A stretch of 11,210 nucleotides of DNA from Oligoflexus sp. (GCA_030151925.1 JASLCY010000021.1:1-11210); one strand, 5' to 3'. Numbered from the stretch's first letter, positions 1 to 7,442 are shown. Notes: a model not told the origin generated them from the letters alone. Made by a program: numbers and translations.

Positions 1-669
1 CTGACGACCGATGCCTTCGAAAGCGTGATGAGCACGATCAAGTTCAGCCGCGGCATGTTCGGAAAGCCGGCTCATAAAGAATATCTGGAAAAGATCCTGA
101 AGGACCTCTCGCTTTATAACAAGAAAGACAGCAAGATCATCACTCTCTCCGGCGGCATGAAACGCCGGGTGATGATCGCCAAAGCCCTCTCGCACGAGCC
201 GGAGATCCTGTTCCTCGACGAGCCGACCGCGGGCGTCGACGTCGAGCTCAGGCGCGACATGTGGAAGATGGTGCGCTCCCTCCGCGACCGGGGCGTGACG
301 ATCATACTCACGACGCATTATATCGAGGAAGCCCAGGAGATGGCCGACCGCATCGGCATCATCAACCAGGGCCGGCTCATGCTCGTGGAGGAGAAACACG
401 CCCTCCTCGCCAAGCTCGGCAAGAAGCAGCTGACCGTGACGCTGAAGCAGCCGCTCGAGAAGGTCCCGCGAGAGCTCGAACCCTATAAGCTCGAGCTCTC
501 GAACGATCTCACCGAACTCACCTATCATTTCGATGCGCAGGCCGAGCAGGGGAGCATCGCGGGCCTCATGAGGGAGCTCGCGACGCTTCATCTCGAGATC
601 AAGGACCTCAGGACCAAAGAACGATCGCTCGAAGATATCTTCGTCGGTCTCGTGGAGGGCAAACGATGA
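1..669 (+). CDS. ABC-2 type transporter ATP-binding protein, 5' end cut by window edge
   Basis: This is the ATPase subunit of an ABC-2 exporter; it hydrolyses ATP at the inner membrane face to drive the permease encoded next. The frame is open to base 1, and its first residues (LTTDAFESV) already match the YadG-like family, so the real start and Walker A lie outside the window. The GTG/ATG at 25-30 is internal. Visible are the ABC signature LSGGMKRR (from about 145), Walker B ILFLDEP, the D-loop AGVD, and the H-loop in [10 protein letters not shown]. After these comes a C-terminal accessory region ending in [10 protein letters not shown], typical of drug/lipid-type ABC-2 ATPases. Its stop overlaps the permease start as ATGA (666-669), indicating translational coupling. 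The substrate cannot be told; naming it YadG-like rests on family resemblance, not on any demonstrated function. Confidence 0.93.
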   Translation: MTTDAFESVMSTIKFSRGMFGKPAHKEYLEKILKDLSLYNKKDSKIITLSGGMKRRVMIAKALSHEPEILFLDEPTAGVDVELRRDMWKMVRSLRDRGVTIILTTHYIEEAQEMADRIGIINQGRLMLVEEKHALLAKLGKKQLTVTLKQPLEKVPRELEPYKLELSNDLTELTYHFDAQAEQGSIAGLMRELATLHLEIKDLRTKERSLEDIFVGLVEGKR

Positions 670-1427
670 ACGTATACGCACTCAAGGCGATCTATGAATT
701 CGAGATGGCCCGTTTCCTCAGGACCCTCGGCCAGAGCGTGGCTTCGCCGGTCATCTCCACCTCGCTGTACTTCATCGTCTTCGGTTCGGCGATCGGCTCC
801 CGCATGGCCGCGATCGACGGCGTGACCTACGCTTCCTTCATCGTCCCGGGGCTTACGATGCTTTCCGTGCTGACGGAGAGCATCGCGAACGCCTCGTTCG
901 GCATCTTCATGCCGAAGTACTCGGGGACCATTTACGAGGTCCTGTCCGCGCCTCTCTCCGCCATGGAAATCGTCTGCGGATACGTCGGCGCCGCGGCCAG
1001 CAAATCGATCCTGCTCGGTCTCATCATCCTCCTGACCGCGCGGGCGTTCGTGGATTACCGCATCGAGCATCCCTGGTGGATGGCGGCGTTCCTGTTCCTG
1101 ACCTCGGTGAGCTTCTGCCTCTTCGGTTTCATCATAGGCGTGTGGGCGGACGGTTTTGAAAAACTGCAGATCGTGCCCATGCTCATCATCACGCCTCTGA
1201 CGTTCCTCGGAGGAAGCTTTTATTCGATCAACATGCTGCCCGGCATCTGGCAGAAGGTTGCGCTCATCAATCCGGTGGTTTATCTCATCAGCGGGTTTCG
1301 TTGGAGCTTTTACGGTACTTCTGACGTGGCTGTTGAGGTCAGTCTCGCCATGACCCTCGGATTTATGGTGATCTGCCTGGCCTTGATCGCGCTCATCTTC
1401 CGCACGGGTTATAAAATTAAGCATTAA
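666..1427 (+). CDS. ABC-2 type transporter permease
   Basis: This 253-residue membrane subunit of the exporter is encoded with the ATPase before it. About six hydrophobic segments can be seen, near residues 27-44, 54-76, 104-127, 138-160, 167-187 and 225-246, the usual number for ABC-2 permeases. The ABC-2 signature region is clear at residues 201-217 ([17 protein letters not shown]), and the cytoplasmic segment with [13 protein letters not shown] (86-98) is also typical of the YadH-like family. The start is fixed by the 4-nt ATGA overlap with the ATPase stop. No periplasmic adaptor or outer membrane channel gene is visible nearby, so the exporter probably consists of these two subunits only. 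The substrate is unknown. Confidence 0.92.
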   Translation: MNVYALKAIYEFEMARFLRTLGQSVASPVISTSLYFIVFGSAIGSRMAAIDGVTYASFIVPGLTMLSVLTESIANASFGIFMPKYSGTIYEVLSAPLSAMEIVCGYVGAAASKSILLGLIILLTARAFVDYRIEHPWWMAAFLFLTSVSFCLFGFIIGVWADGFEKLQIVPMLIITPLTFLGGSFYSINMLPGIWQKVALINPVVYLISGFRWSFYGTSDVAVEVSLAMTLGFMVICLALIALIFRTGYKIKH

Positions 1428-1431
1428 GCCA

Positions 1432-1461
1432 TTGATATCTAAGGAAATAATTGGGCATAAA
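1432..1461 (+). promoter_or_regulatory. Candidate sigma-70-like promoter before the DUF6249/sigma operon
   Basis: TTGATA (1432-1437) and CATAAA (1456-1461) are separated by 18 bases, in an AT-rich stretch between the permease stop and the next gene. It is 5/6 and 4/6 to the consensus, found by eye only. A separate promoter here makes sense because there is a 108-nt gap after the ABC pair, with no clear terminator in it. Confidence 0.3.
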
Positions 1462-1535
1462 CTTTTTTCGTCGAGATGAATCCAAAGGCGGAGTCTCGCG
1501 CATCTCATGGATAACTGCTGATAGGAGAGACACCC

Positions 1536-2138
1536 TTGAAACGCGCTTTTTGGAAAATCCTCGGCCTCGCCCTGCTGCTCGTGGCCTTGCAAAAGACGGT
1601 ATTGCCTGAACTCTGGGCTGACGATACCCCAGCGACTCAATCCCAGACGACCGCGGTCGACGGTCCGCATGCCCAGGATCGCGACGCGGCTTCGAATCAA
1701 GACGCCGATGACTACTGGTTTAGAGGCGGCCCCCATCGTCACGGAGGCTTCCCGTTTCTGGTTCCGGTCGCCTTCTTCGGTTTCCTGCTCATCATCATCG
1801 TCAGCAAACAATACTTCCGCGCGAAAACGGAATTGAGCCGCATCGCCTTGCTCAACAGCATGGTCGAGAAAGGCCAGCCGATCCCGGAAGGCTGGATCAA
1901 CAGGGATCGTTACGAATCCCGCTGGGGTCGCCGGCATCAACCTCATAGCCTGCTGCGCCGCGGCATCATCTTCACCTTGATCGGTATCGCTTTCATCGCG
2001 ATCCGCTATCTGGAGAATCGTCACGGAGGCTTCCTGCCAGTCGGCATCGTGTTCCTCGCCATAGGCGTCGGCAATCTCGTTTCGCTCGGCGTAGGCGGAC
2101 GTTTCCTGGAGTCGGACCGTAACAAACGGGAACCCTGA
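1536..2138 (+). CDS. DUF6249-like membrane protein
   Basis: The biochemical role of this 200-residue membrane protein is unknown. It starts at TTG, chosen because a strong AGGAGA ribosome site lies at 1524-1529 and the protein then opens with a signal peptide or membrane anchor (residues 5-27, ending LWADD). A Gln/Asp/His-rich periplasmic linker follows (30-70), then a helix at 74-92, a basic segment holding the motif MVEKGQPIPEGW (109-120), RRG at 141-143, and two more helices (about 143-158 and 167-186). The EKGQPIP motif followed by an RRG helix pair is what I associate with DUF6249 proteins. Its stop is two bases from the start of a sigma factor gene, so the two are probably made together, and a role in envelope sensing or sigma control is inferred from that. 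Confidence 0.75.
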   Translation: MKRAFWKILGLALLLVALQKTVLPELWADDTPATQSQTTAVDGPHAQDRDAASNQDADDYWFRGGPHRHGGFPFLVPVAFFGFLLIIIVSKQYFRAKTELSRIALLNSMVEKGQPIPEGWINRDRYESRWGRRHQPHSLLRRGIIFTLIGIAFIAIRYLENRHGGFLPVGIVFLAIGVGNLVSLGVGGRFLESDRNKREP

Positions 2139-2140
2139 GC

Positions 2141-2665
2141 ATGCAATCGGATCTGGACCTGGTCCAGCGCACATTGTTGTTAGACGATAGAAAAGCCTAT
2201 AGCCAGCTGGTGCGCAAGTACCAGGTGGCTATACGCACTTATCTCGCTCGGCTCACGCGCAACAAAGAGATCGCCGATGACCTCGCCCAGGATACCTTCC
2301 TCGCCGGTTATCGCCGCCTGGCCCAGATCCACGACGGCGCGAAGTATCAGGCCTGGATCTACTCGATCGCGCATAATGAATACCTGCAATGGTATCGGCG
2401 CCAACCCAAGGTAACCGAGTCTTTGGAGCGGGAACTGGCCGGCCCGCAGGACGAGGAGCGGGCGGCGAACGCGAAGATCGCCGTGAATGAGCTGCTGCAA
2501 ACGATGCGGCCCGAGGAGCAATCGGCCATAGTCCTGTGTCTCGGGCATGAATTTTCGCATGCCGAGGCGGCGGCGATTCTCAAGATTCCCGTCGGTACGG
2601 TAAAATCATTGATACTCAGAACCAGGCAGAAACTTACTCAAGAAGCAGGAGGAACCGGAACATGA
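2141..2665 (+). CDS. ECF-type RNA polymerase sigma factor
   Basis: This 174-residue alternative sigma factor directs RNA polymerase core to a set of promoters. Sigma region 2 covers about residues 8-88 and includes the region 2.2 motif DDLAQDTFL (46-54) and the AWIYSIAHN helix (71-79). A short acidic linker follows, then region 4 at about 115-166 with the helix-turn-helix FSHAEAAAILKIPVGTVKS. There is no region 1 or 3, and the length is normal for the ECF family. It begins just after the DUF6249 gene, with only a weak ribosome site (ACGGGAA), so it likely depends on translational coupling. Its stop overlaps the next gene by ATGA. No ECF-type autoregulated promoter could be recognised upstream. 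The trigger and regulon are unknown. Confidence 0.92.
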   Translation: MQSDLDLVQRTLLLDDRKAYSQLVRKYQVAIRTYLARLTRNKEIADDLAQDTFLAGYRRLAQIHDGAKYQAWIYSIAHNEYLQWYRRQPKVTESLERELAGPQDEERAANAKIAVNELLQTMRPEEQSAIVLCLGHEFSHAEAAAILKIPVGTVKSLILRTRQKLTQEAGGTGT

Positions 2666-3021
2666 ATCAGGATAAACGTCCATTCCCTGCGAGCGAAGCC
2701 TTTGGATTCCAAGAAGACGATCTTGAATTCATGGCTCGCTTCGAGCATCAGCTCAGTCTCGAGAAGAGGCCGGCTCCCCTGAAACCCGCGATGTGGACCT
2801 GGCGATTCTTCTGGCAAACCCTGGCGACGGCCCTGCTGGGCGCGCTCGTCTTATGGTTTCTCGAACCCTATCTCACGTCGGGCTACAATGTGTGGGATGA
2901 TTGGGCGACACGACCTACAGAAAATCTCCAGTTATCCCTGGGAGTCCTGACCTTCATGGCTTTAGGTCTCGGAGTCCTGATTTTTTCTCTATGGCCTCAA
3001 GTGCTCGATACGATAGATTAA
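2662..3021 (+). CDS. Small two-helix membrane protein, possible anti-sigma partner
   Basis: I do not recognise a named family in this 119-residue protein. It has a charged, acidic N-terminal region of about 45 residues, presumably cytoplasmic, and two hydrophobic helices at about 48-67 (preceded by Trp/Arg) and 89-111, with a short loop between. The start overlaps the sigma factor stop by 4 nt and is preceded by AGGAGG (2647-2652). Position immediately after an ECF sigma gene, and a soluble N-terminal segment tethered to the membrane, are the usual properties of an anti-sigma factor. However, I see no zinc-binding His-x3-Cys-x2-Cys motif, so it would be a non-ZAS type. That function is inference from context only; it could equally be a membrane protein of unrelated role. 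Confidence 0.75.
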   Translation: MNQDKRPFPASEAFGFQEDDLEFMARFEHQLSLEKRPAPLKPAMWTWRFFWQTLATALLGALVLWFLEPYLTSGYNVWDDWATRPTENLQLSLGVLTFMALGLGVLIFSLWPQVLDTID

Positions 3022-3046
3022 GGCTATAAAGACGCTTTATCTATCG
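3011..3046. repeat. Inverted repeat at the end of the sigma operon
   Basis: ATAAAG-ACG-CTTTAT (3026-3040) is a perfect 6-bp stem with a 3-nt loop, and an outer pair CGATAG (3011-3016) / CTATCG (3041-3046) could extend it around a 9-nt bulge. It sits across the stop codon of the two-helix protein and just before the ankyrin gene. No T-run follows, so it is not a standard intrinsic terminator; it may be an mRNA processing or attenuation structure, or chance. Confidence 0.3.
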
Positions 3047-3066
3047 ACGATACGAACGAGGTCACA

Positions 3067-3471
3067 ATGCAAAGCTGGGAAGGCCATACCAAGCCCTCGC
3101 GGGCCGAGAGCCCTCTGTTCTCTTATGCGCGCGAAGGCGATGTCGAAGCTGCCCTTGCCCTGGATCCCGATCCCGAACTTATCAATGCAAAAGATGCCAA
3201 GGGCTATTCGAGCCTCATGCTTGCGGCCTATCACGGCCATGAGGCGATGACCCGCCTCCTCCTCGCGCGGGGCGCGAACCCCAACGATCAGGTCGAGGGC
3301 GAGAATTCCATCCTTATGGGCGCCGCGTTCAAAGGCTATCTCGGGATCGTCAAGATCCTCGTCGAGGCGGGAGCCGACGCGGGTTATCGCAATAGGCAAG
3401 CGATGACGGCTCTGAATTATGCGCAGATGTTCGGGCGTTCCGATGTCGTGGAGTATTTGACGAGGGGGTGA
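3067..3471 (+). CDS. Short ankyrin-repeat protein
   Basis: This 134-residue protein consists almost wholly of ankyrin repeats, helix-loop-helix modules that bind other proteins. A degenerate first repeat covers about residues 15-44, followed by clear ones at 46-75 (KGYSSLMLAAYHGHEAMTRL), about 80-108 (NSILMGAAFKGYLGIVKIL) and a capping one at 112-134. There is no signal peptide or membrane helix, so it should stay in the cytoplasm. Small stand-alone ankyrin proteins of this size are common in proteobacteria, some next to catalase genes; none is present here. A ribosome site GAGGT lies at 3058-3062. It is 45 nt after the previous gene and may be read from the same transcript. The binding partner is unknown. 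Confidence 0.9.
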   Translation: MQSWEGHTKPSRAESPLFSYAREGDVEAALALDPDPELINAKDAKGYSSLMLAAYHGHEAMTRLLLARGANPNDQVEGENSILMGAAFKGYLGIVKILVEAGADAGYRNRQAMTALNYAQMFGRSDVVEYLTRG

Positions 3472-3477
3472 GGAAGG

Positions 3478-3493
3478 CGAGGGCATGCCCTCG
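3478..3493. terminator. Perfect palindrome between convergent genes, likely bidirectional terminator
   Basis: CGAGGGCATGCCCTCG is a perfect 16-nt palindrome able to form a 6-bp GC-rich stem with a CATG loop on either strand. It fills most of the 27-nt space between the ankyrin stop (3471) and the DUF1552 stop (3499). No T-run follows on either side, so termination strength is uncertain; the position between convergent genes is the main argument. Confidence 0.45.
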
Positions 3494-3498
3494 TCCCG

Positions 3499-4917
3499 TC
3501 AGGCCTTATAAAGCTCGTTGATCACGCCCGCTGCCTTGCCGTCCTTGTTCTCGGCGACCAGATCCTTATCCCCGAAGTTATCGAGAGGGGAGTTGCCGTT
3601 CTTAAGGTCCACCGCGCTGCCCACGGTATTGAGCACACGATTCACATGACAATTGGCGTTGAAGTAAGAGCCGAGTTTCAGCGAGCCGCCCGCGTTGCCG
3701 GCGAGGATATGCGGGATGTTCTGGTGGTCGTGCGAAGGGCCGTCGCCGATCTCGCTGAACCACATCACCGTTCCGTAATCGAGAAGAGAGCCGCTTTTAT
3801 ACTTATAGCCGCTGAGTTTATCGAGCAGGTACTTGTAGAAGTTCGCATGCATCTTGTCGAGCTCGTGGTGCATGTCTTCCGCACCGGCGAGGGGCGCGCC
3901 GTCCATGAAGGGCATCTGCGTGGCCACCCGGTGCGAGATAGCGTGCGCGCCCGCGAAACGAGTGCCGTTGATCAGATACTGGGTGGCGTCGATGCCGGGG
4001 CCGATCTGGAAGGTGATGGCGCGGAATGCGCCCGCGGCGATCGCGATGGCGATCACGTCGAGCTGCATTTTGATGATCTCCTGCGTATTGTTCTCGTACT
4101 GATCCACGTTGCTCTGGTTTTTGAACTGCGTGACGCGATCCTCGGGCAGGTGGAGCGCGATCTTCATCTCGGTATCCCGGACGCCCGCGAGGTGGAGATT
4201 CAGCCTGTCCTTATCGGATTGGCTAAGCTTCGGACTCTTGAGCAGCGCATTCATCTGATCGCGCACGTAATCGTTCGCGCTCTTGCGAAGCAGGAGGCGA
4301 GCGTCCGAAGGCCCGTTCGACGAGGCATCCATCCCGAAGACCTTCATATATGCATTGTAGGGTCTGATCTCGCCCGACACCAGATCCTTGTCGCCGCGAA
4401 AGGACACGAAATCCTGCACGCCGAGGCGGTCGGTATTGCGTTTGCCCGAAGTGAGGACCATCGGTTCGACGCCGGGCATGAAGGTCCTCTGGATGCGGAA
4501 ATCGAGCGATTCGCCGGTCGAGAGCGCGAGGTTCACGGATTCGTTCGCCCCCCGATAAGGCTTCGCGCCGGTCAAGGCTTGGATCCCGCCGTATTTGTGG
4601 TCGCAGCCGTCGCTGCCGAAGGGATGGCTTACGTTCGAGAGCACGGACATGTTGGATTTATAGGGCGTAAGCGCTTCAAGCGCCGTATCCTTCAGGCTGT
4701 CGTCGGTGAGCGCGCCCATCGATTTAGGAAAGAAACGGGGGCGGACGAAGCCGTGCGCCGAGCGGAAGAAGATCGCATACTTCTGCGGCTCCGTATCGAG
4801 AGCGGTGGTCATATCATCCGCGCGGAGCAACCCGCCGAGACCGGTGATGCTCTCGAGCATAGGCAAACCGAAGATCAAGCCACCGGCGCCGATAAGGAAA
4901 TGACGACGATGCACCAT
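3499..4917 (-). CDS. DUF1552 protein with Tat signal
   Basis: This 472-residue exported protein belongs to the DUF1552 family, whose function is unknown and which is usually paired with DUF1592-type cytochrome-like proteins. The start at 4917 is chosen because it gives MVHRRHFLIG, a twin-arginine (Tat) signal followed by a hydrophobic stretch to about residue 20. It also has AGGAG just upstream and overlaps the previous stop as TAATG. The longer frame reaching 5094 only reads the other gene out of frame. Family-like features include the FFRSAHGFVRPRFFP segment, SNVSHPFG, the HELDKMHANFYKYLLDKL helix and the WFSEIGDGPSHDHQNIPHIL stretch near the C-terminus. The length looks complete. Tat use suggests folding, perhaps with a cofactor, before export. 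Because its partner gene is broken upstream, its expression may be affected. Confidence 0.92.
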   Translation of the reverse strand: MVHRRHFLIGAGGLIFGLPMLESITGLGGLLRADDMTTALDTEPQKYAIFFRSAHGFVRPRFFPKSMGALTDDSLKDTALEALTPYKSNMSVLSNVSHPFGSDGCDHKYGGIQALTGAKPYRGANESVNLALSTGESLDFRIQRTFMPGVEPMVLTSGKRNTDRLGVQDFVSFRGDKDLVSGEIRPYNAYMKVFGMDASSNGPSDARLLLRKSANDYVRDQMNALLKSPKLSQSDKDRLNLHLAGVRDTEMKIALHLPEDRVTQFKNQSNVDQYENNTQEIIKMQLDVIAIAIAAGAFRAITFQIGPGIDATQYLINGTRFAGAHAISHRVATQMPFMDGAPLAGAEDMHHELDKMHANFYKYLLDKLSGYKYKSGSLLDYGTVMWFSEIGDGPSHDHQNIPHILAGNAGGSLKLGSYFNANCHVNRVLNTVGSAVDLKNGNSPLDNFGDKDLVAENKDGKAAGVINELYKA

Positions 4918-6245
4918 TACTTTGTCTCCTGGTTGTTGCGCACGTAGATGCGAGGATCGGTCATGATCTGGGTGAAGATCTCTTTGATGGAAGCGCCGTC
5001 GTTCGATCGATCCGCTATCGCGCTGATCAGGTCCTGCTCCGGTGTGCCCGGGCGTTGGCCGTAGAGCATCTCCACGGCTTTCTGGACATAACACGAGTGC
5101 AGGTCTTTCTTCGCGACCAGGCCTTTTATGAATTGGATCGCGCCGTCGAACTTAAGGCTCGGGTCTTTGGTGCCTATGAACTGATACTCGCCCGTGGCGT
5201 TCACCGGCTGGTCGCCGTCCGTATCGCGCCACATGCCGATCGAATCATAGTGCTCGAAGGCGAAGCCCGCGGGGTTGATGCGGGTCTGGTGGCAGGCGTT
5301 GCACGGCGAGGGCGTGGTGAGCGCCGTCACGCGATCGCGCACGGTCTTCAACTTATCGCTCGGCGGCGGGACTTCGCCGACTTTGGGCGGAGCGGCCAGC
5401 TGCGTGCAGAGGACTTCGCCGACGATATACGTTCCGCGGTGGATCGGGTCATTCTCCGTTTCATGGCCCTTGCTCGCGAGATAACCGATCTGCGTAAGGA
5501 TGCCCGAGCGCTGGCTCGGATCGAGGTCGACCTTGGCGAAGGTCGAGCCGTTGGGAGCTTTCACGCCGTAAAGCGGGGCGTTTTTATCGTTCACGAAGGT
5601 ATAGGGTGCGGTGAAGATCTCTTTCACGCCTCCGCCGTGGCTCACGACTTCGCCCAGGAACAGAGCCGCTTCGTTCTTCAGAGTATCGCCGAGGTCGATC
5701 GGCCACTTCGGGAAGACCTTCGCATCCTTGCTCAAGCCGACGAATTTATCGATATTGAAGGATTTCTCATGGAAGTAGGCGATCGTCTCTTCGCCTTTCG
5801 GATCGTTGAGCATGCGGGCGACTTGCGCCTTGAGCACATCGCGTTTCAGGATATCGCCGCTGTCGGCGAGCTTAAGCAGGGTCTCGTCGGGAATCGAGTT
5901 CCAGAGCGCGAAGGAAAGGCGGGAGGCCACTTCATAGGCGTTCAGGGCGACCTCCGCCGCACCGCGGTTGTCGCCGAGTTCGGGGCGATAGAGGAAGGCC
6001 GGCGATTGCAGGAGGACCGTGATCACGGCTTCGAGGCCGGCTGCGGTCGCGTCTTTGTTGTCCGATTCCTTGAGGCCGTTCTTGAAGAAGACGACGAGCT
6101 TATTCAGTTCGTCGTCCGTCGGCGGACGGCGATAGGCGCGACGAGCGAGCGGCGCGACGATAGCCTTGGCTTTGGCGGTGTCGTCGGTCGGGCGCCTTGT
6201 GCAAGACGCTCCGGATAGCGTGCATAAACTGGTGAAGGATATCAA
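4917..6245 (-). CDS. DUF1592/DUF1588/DUF1585 protein, N-terminally truncated
   Basis: This is the C-terminal part of a planctomycete-cytochrome-type secreted protein. In order there are a DUF1595-like segment (about residues 22-65, LARRAYRRPPTDDEL), DUF1592 (about 98-225), DUF1588 with one haem-type CNACH motif (315-319), and DUF1585 to the end (LYGQRPG, TDPRIYV). The family normally has a signal peptide, often an N-terminal cytochrome domain, and DUF1587 before these; all are missing. Recognisable homology begins near Cys15 (about 6203). The first 14 residues, from a TTG at 6245, are just the complement of the dienelactone hydrolase fragment and have no ribosome site. Without a signal peptide the product could not reach the periplasm for haem attachment, so this is probably a broken gene. 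It overlaps the DUF1552 start by one base. Confidence 0.85.
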   Translation of the reverse strand: MISFTSLCTLSGASCTRRPTDDTAKAKAIVAPLARRAYRRPPTDDELNKLVVFFKNGLKESDNKDATAAGLEAVITVLLQSPAFLYRPELGDNRGAAEVALNAYEVASRLSFALWNSIPDETLLKLADSGDILKRDVLKAQVARMLNDPKGEETIAYFHEKSFNIDKFVGLSKDAKVFPKWPIDLGDTLKNEAALFLGEVVSHGGGVKEIFTAPYTFVNDKNAPLYGVKAPNGSTFAKVDLDPSQRSGILTQIGYLASKGHETENDPIHRGTYIVGEVLCTQLAAPPKVGEVPPPSDKLKTVRDRVTALTTPSPCNACHQTRINPAGFAFEHYDSIGMWRDTDGDQPVNATGEYQFIGTKDPSLKFDGAIQFIKGLVAKKDLHSCYVQKAVEMLYGQRPGTPEQDLISAIADRSNDGASIKEIFTQIMTDPRIYVRNNQETK

Positions 6246-6486
6246 AGCCGCTTTCTACGTCGCTCACGCCGACAACGACCAGTCGATGCCGCCGGACGCG
6301 ATCGAGGCGTTCGCCAAGGCCGTGGAAGGCCTTGCTGCGCCGCATCAGGTCGAACTTTATAAGGGCGCCCCTCACGGTTATACGATGGCCGATCTCCCCG
6401 CATACAACGCCGAGGCCGATCAAAAACACTGGAATAGCCTCTTCAAACTGTTCGCGGACAGGCTCAAGCCCCTAACAAAGGCCTAA
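6166..6486 (+). pseudogene. Dienelactone hydrolase family, 3' remnant
   Basis: This is the C-terminal half of an alpha/beta hydrolase of the dienelactone hydrolase family; full members are roughly 220-290 residues, whereas only about 97 homologous residues remain. The matching region begins near residue 9 (GRLVQDAPDSVHKL, where the family has GRL...SPH). It then contains the strand and acid residue AFYVAHADNDQSMPP, the catalytic-His region LYKGAPHGYTM (His70), and the closing HWNSLFKLFADRL helix. The nucleophile elbow (Cys/Ser) and everything before it are absent, so it cannot be an active hydrolase. The apparent TTG start at 6166 lies in the antisense of the DUF1592 gene and has no ribosome site. 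Its 3' end overlaps the LysR gene's 3' end by 15 nt, so that side of the locus appears intact. Confidence 0.8.
6190..6204. other. Breakpoint joining two genes that both lack their 5' ends
   Basis: Minus-strand DUF1592 homology runs up to about 6203, and plus-strand dienelactone hydrolase homology starts at about 6190 (the GRL of its GRLVQDAPDS segment). The two nearly abut head to head, each missing all upstream sequence. The palindrome GGCGCC lies in the joint (6191-6196). No insertion sequence end, duplication or inverted repeat is visible around it. Confidence 0.6.
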
Positions 6487-7347
6487 CGCGACCAACTCCT
6501 TCCGCAGGAATTGCAGGTTCTTCTCCAGCAGCGGATCGTTCCTGTGGATGATGCGGAAGCTGTCGCTCCTCACGGATTTCGTCTGGGGTAATACCTGGAC
6601 GGAGCCTTTGCGGATAGGCTCCTCGAGCAGGTACCGAGGCACTATCCCGATGCCGAAGCCATGCGCGATAGCATTCGCCATCAGCACCGTCGAGCCGAGG
6701 AACCAGACGTCGCGGAAGGAGATCTTCGCCCGCAGGTCCGCATCGAGGTAGCGGAGGAAGGGAAAAGAACGGTCGTATTCGATCAGGACTTCGCTCGTGA
6801 AATCCTCGGTCCTCTTGAGTCCCTCGAACTTCTGTCGAGTCGCGGCGAACACGTATTTCTCCTCAACCAGCTCCAAAGACCGGAAATCCCGCACCGTGAT
6901 AGGCGCCGACGTCAGGACGGCATCGAGATGGCCCGTCCCGAGGCGTTGCAGGATCTCCGAGCCGGAGGCGACATGCACATGGAACGTGAGATCAGGCTGG
7001 CTCTTCCTGAGGTTCAGGAGGGCTTTGCCCAACCAGCTGAAACCGACCTCGGGGCGCGTGCCGATGTTGATCACCGCCTTGTTCTGGCCCGAGGGCAGGC
7101 TTTGCATGAGTTTCAGCGCGCCGCCCGCATTGATGGCGAGCGCCAGCCCCGCTTCCGTGAGCTGGACGCGCCGCCCGTCCTGTTTCACCAGGGCGATGGC
7201 AAAGACGTCTTCGATCTTCCGCAGCCTCTGGCTGATGGCCGGCTGCGATATGTTCATGGTCTTGGCGATGCGCGTGAGCGTGTCGCCTTCCGCGAGCTGC
7301 TGCAAGAGGAGGAGGTCGTCGAAATCCAGCCGCCTGAGATCCTGCAT
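6472..7347 (-). CDS. LysR-family transcriptional regulator
   Basis: This 291-residue DNA-binding regulator has a winged helix-turn-helix at about residues 8-67 (core LTRIAKTMNISQPAISQRLRK) and a type 2 periplasmic-binding-like effector domain from about 91 to 285 (INIGTRPEVGFSWL onward, with GIGIVPRYLLEEP near the end). Length and order are complete for the family. The start has a good ribosome site, GGGAGGG, just upstream on the minus strand. It converges on the hydrolase remnant and is divergent from the metallophosphoesterase gene across about 250 bases, the classic layout for a LysR regulator and its target. Control of the phosphoesterase pair is therefore plausible but unproven. Read-through from this gene could also transcribe the DUF1592/DUF1552 genes that lie downstream on the same strand. 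The effector is unknown. Confidence 0.93.
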   Translation of the reverse strand: MQDLRRLDFDDLLLLQQLAEGDTLTRIAKTMNISQPAISQRLRKIEDVFAIALVKQDGRRVQLTEAGLALAINAGGALKLMQSLPSGQNKAVINIGTRPEVGFSWLGKALLNLRKSQPDLTFHVHVASGSEILQRLGTGHLDAVLTSAPITVRDFRSLELVEEKYVFAATRQKFEGLKRTEDFTSEVLIEYDRSFPFLRYLDADLRAKISFRDVWFLGSTVLMANAIAHGFGIGIVPRYLLEEPIRKGSVQVLPQTKSVRSDSFRIIHRNDPLLEKNLQFLRKELVALGLC

Positions 7348-7413
7348 GAAATCCCTCCCATCCGCAAAAGAAGTTCAGTATCCCCGTCGCTAACCGGCCC
7401 GGCTTCTTCTTTT

Positions 7414-7442
7414 TGACTTCAGCCCAAAAGAATGCTGAGTCA
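7414..7442. promoter_or_regulatory. Imperfect inverted repeat between lysR-type gene and phosphoesterase
   Basis: TGACTTCAG (7414-7422) is mirrored by CTGAGTCA (7435-7442), with one base missing in the second arm and a 12-nt spacer. It lies about 70 bases upstream of the LysR start, where such regulators commonly bind. The rest of the 7348-7600 spacer is AT-rich (A-tracts at 7443-7470) without a convincing -35/-10 pair for the phosphoesterase gene. Operator function is a guess from position and symmetry. Confidence 0.25.

Noticed and set aside
588..2174. 528-codon open frame on the minus strand
   Set aside because: It is antisense to the ABC permease and the DUF6249 gene, whose plus-strand products have clear domains. 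Its composition is rich in Arg/Asp/Glu/His with no recognisable fold. Rarity of TTA, CTA and TCA codons in the real genes leaves such antisense frames open.
3646..4947. 433-codon open frame on the plus strand
   Set aside because: Antisense of the DUF1552 gene; low-complexity charged product and no supporting motif, while the minus strand has a full family protein with a Tat signal.
4918..5094. 59-residue N-terminal extension of the DUF1552 protein
   Set aside because: The extension reads the DUF1592 C-terminal coding region in another frame. The start at 4917 gives a ribosome site and a Tat signal at the very N-terminus.
5055..6218. 387-codon open frame on the plus strand
   Set aside because: Antisense of the DUF1592 gene, with a charged, domain-free product.
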